Positions 62,917 to 64,000 of a stretch of DNA of 64,000 nucleotides are shown one piece after another. How positions within the stretch are numbered: the stretch's first letter is position 1; every line of letters starts with the position of its first letter. The notes under the pieces were generated by a model. The model did not search any database, was not told the DNA's origin, and was given only the letters and a program-made list of their open reading frames with translations. This DNA is from Nitrincola salilacus (GTDB lineage: Bacteria; Pseudomonadota; Gammaproteobacteria; Pseudomonadales; Balneatricaceae). The stretch lies in NCBI RefSeq assembly GCF_046271865.1, contig NZ_CP176580.1, forward strand, positions 1,922,001 to 1,986,000, written 5' to 3'. Made by a program: the position numbers and the translations under genes.

Positions 62917-63095
62917 TCAGATCAGTGCGTTGATGGGTTCCGGTTCATGGCCGGGAATGGTATCCAGATTGCCATTTTTCGACGCCAGTGAAAGGGATCT
63001 CAGATGGCGTTGGTACTCATGCAGCGCATCGTGAATCACCTGTAGACGAGTATAGCCATTCAGATCCTGACCTAGTCCACCTTCAGCCAGATGTA
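62917..63095 (-). pseudogene. 3' end of an interrupted gene
   Basis: About 59 codons read on the minus strand (YVHLAEGGLGQDLNGYTRL ... ending INALI) directly before a strong minus-strand terminator. Its upstream end falls exactly at repeat copy B and the insertion sequence. The open frame continues through the repeat to an ATG at 63135, but that part is repeat sequence. It looks like the tail of a real gene cut by the IS insertion. The product is not recognised. Confidence 0.45.
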
Positions 63096-63138
63096 CGTAA
63101 GCAATGGGATGGACTCCTCCGCACCTCACCGGCATCTA
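63096..63138. repeat. 43-bp repeat, copy B, at the IS boundary
   Basis: Same sequence and orientation as copy A (one mismatch), 480 bp away, and 55 bp before the transposase start. It may be the outer end of the element, duplicated, or a target sequence. Confidence 0.9.
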
Positions 63139-64000
63139 CGTGCCAAAATGGTGAGTGAACAGTCAACCATCTTAAAGATGAGGAGAAGCCCAAATGAACA
63201 TTATCCGCGTCGGTGTTGATATTGCCAAGTCAGTGTTCCATGTGCATGGCGTAGACCGCTACGATCAAACCCAATGGCAAGGCAAGTACTCGCGTAGCAA
63301 GTGGCTTGATGCACTCAGCCGGAAAGTGCTGGCCGGCACCGAGATTGGCATGGAAGCTTGCACTTCAGCTCACCATTGGGCGCGGGAGCTCCAGAAGCGA
63401 GGGTATCGGGTCCGGCTGATCGCGGCCCAGTTTGTCAAACCCTACGTCAAGAGCAACAAGAACGATCGGGTAGACGCAGAGGCAATATGCGAAGCCATGA
63501 GTCGCCCAAATATGCGGTTTGTTGCTCCCAAGACTGTTGCCCAGCAGGACATTCAGGCCGCTCACCGTATTCGGGAAGAGCTTGTGGGGCAGCGGACGGC
63601 TAAAGCCAACCAGGTACGAGGACTGGTGGGCGAGTACGGTATTATCGCCTCGGTAGGCATTCAGCATCTTCGCCGCGCCTTACCGGGATGGCTTGAAGAC
63701 GCCGAGAACGGGCTGACCGATAGCTTCCGGGTTCTGCTTAATGGGCTGGCTGAGGATCTCCGTCATCTGGATGACCGCATTAAAGCGCTTGACGATCGGA
63801 TTACCGAGAATGTCAGACTAGACCCTGTGGCGAAGCGTTTGATGACATTGCGCGGCGTAGGACCGCTCACAGCCAGTGCTTTGTCAGGTGCACTGGCCAA
63901 CAAAACAGCCCGCATTGCCTGGGCATTGGTACACAACGCGGCGGCTTATGATGATGGGCTTGCAGCAACTGGCGCATGAACGGGTAGCCTGACAGTAGCG
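63139..64000 (+). mobile_element. IS110-family insertion sequence, defective, right end not confirmed
   Basis: It contains a leader of about 55 bp and the internally deleted transposase gene. IS110-type elements lack long terminal inverted repeats, so the exact ends cannot be set. The left limit is placed after repeat copy B by inference, and the right end may lie beyond the window. Confidence 0.55.
63194..63979 (+). pseudogene. IS110-family transposase with internal deletion
   Basis: 261 residues against about 340 normally. The N-terminal DEDD RuvC-like catalytic domain is intact: VGVDIAKSVF (Asp9), GMEAC (Glu54) and KNDRVDAEAI (Asp91 and Asp94). The helical linker runs to LRGVGPLTASAL. Then, near residue 233, the sequence jumps to ANKTARIAWAL, which normally sits about 20 residues from the C-terminus. 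The lost piece is the Tnp20 domain with the active-site serine. Frame is kept. GAGGAG precedes ATG 63194. Confidence 0.85.

Noticed and set aside
62804..63034. Plus-strand frame of 76 codons upstream of the IS
   Set aside because: No ribosome site, crosses a minus-strand terminator, and no recognised product.
62617..63138. 43-bp repeat read as a riboswitch
   Set aside because: It does not fit the consensus of riboswitch classes I know, and one copy sits at an IS boundary.

Overview
The window is 64 kb of a gammaproteobacterial chromosome. The prpBC-acnD-prpF methylcitrate operon, the finR/fpr pair, quinone-linked malate dehydrogenase, YejK, RluF/RlmE and many c-di-GMP and chemotaxis proteins suggest a marine Oceanospirillales/Pseudomonadales-type organism. 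I cannot name the species. I see no rRNA, tRNA or CRISPR array. Most of the window is ordinary, dense chromosomal DNA, with short gaps and many 1-8 nt gene overlaps.

Layout. 1-3.7 kb: the start of pabB (minus, running off the left edge), an alpha/beta hydrolase, a periplasmic SMP-30-like protein divergent from an XRE regulator, then a deletion scar joining two headless genes (a flavodoxin-like reductase and soxR). 3.8-10.5 kb: a GntR regulator with the propionate/2-methylcitrate operon. 10.5-17.8 kb: finR/fpr, a Na/Pi-type transporter, a GcvA-like LysR regulator opposite a DUF1127 protein, and DUF4105 and PilZ proteins. 17.9-29.5 kb: a Cache chemoreceptor, a Ycf46-like AAA ATPase, NADH dehydrogenase II, an NCS2 nucleobase permease, a LemA/M48 protease pair and malate:quinone oxidoreductase.

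30-39 kb is a signalling block: a PAS-GGDEF-EAL protein, a FIST protein and a histidine kinase in one minus-strand run, resembling the nitric-oxide sensor pair NosP/NahK, and facing a large Cache-HAMP-GGDEF-EAL protein. 39-48 kb holds RNA modification enzymes (rluF, rlmE, a TrmH-type methyltransferase), small conserved proteins, kynureninase and a dienelactone hydrolase-like protein. 47.4-49.9 kb is a compact trpR-trpE-trpG unit with a TrpR-like operator touching the trpR start codon. 49.9-56.7 kb carries two GTPases, yejK, the DUF2069-wrbA-arsC operon and a YihY-type membrane protein. Formate-tetrahydrofolate ligase follows.

The right end (58.4-64 kb) is accessory. A three-gene cassette with its own strong promoter encodes a 43-residue PAAR-like protein, a 154-residue hydrophobic glycine-rich protein and a 54-residue membrane protein. 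I read it as an orphan pore-forming type VI effector with its immunity protein. Next come two periplasmic binding proteins transcribed with a chemoreceptor and no permease. Last are a 43-bp repeat present twice, a decapitated gene end, and an IS110-family transposase that has lost its C-terminal catalytic region by an in-frame internal deletion.
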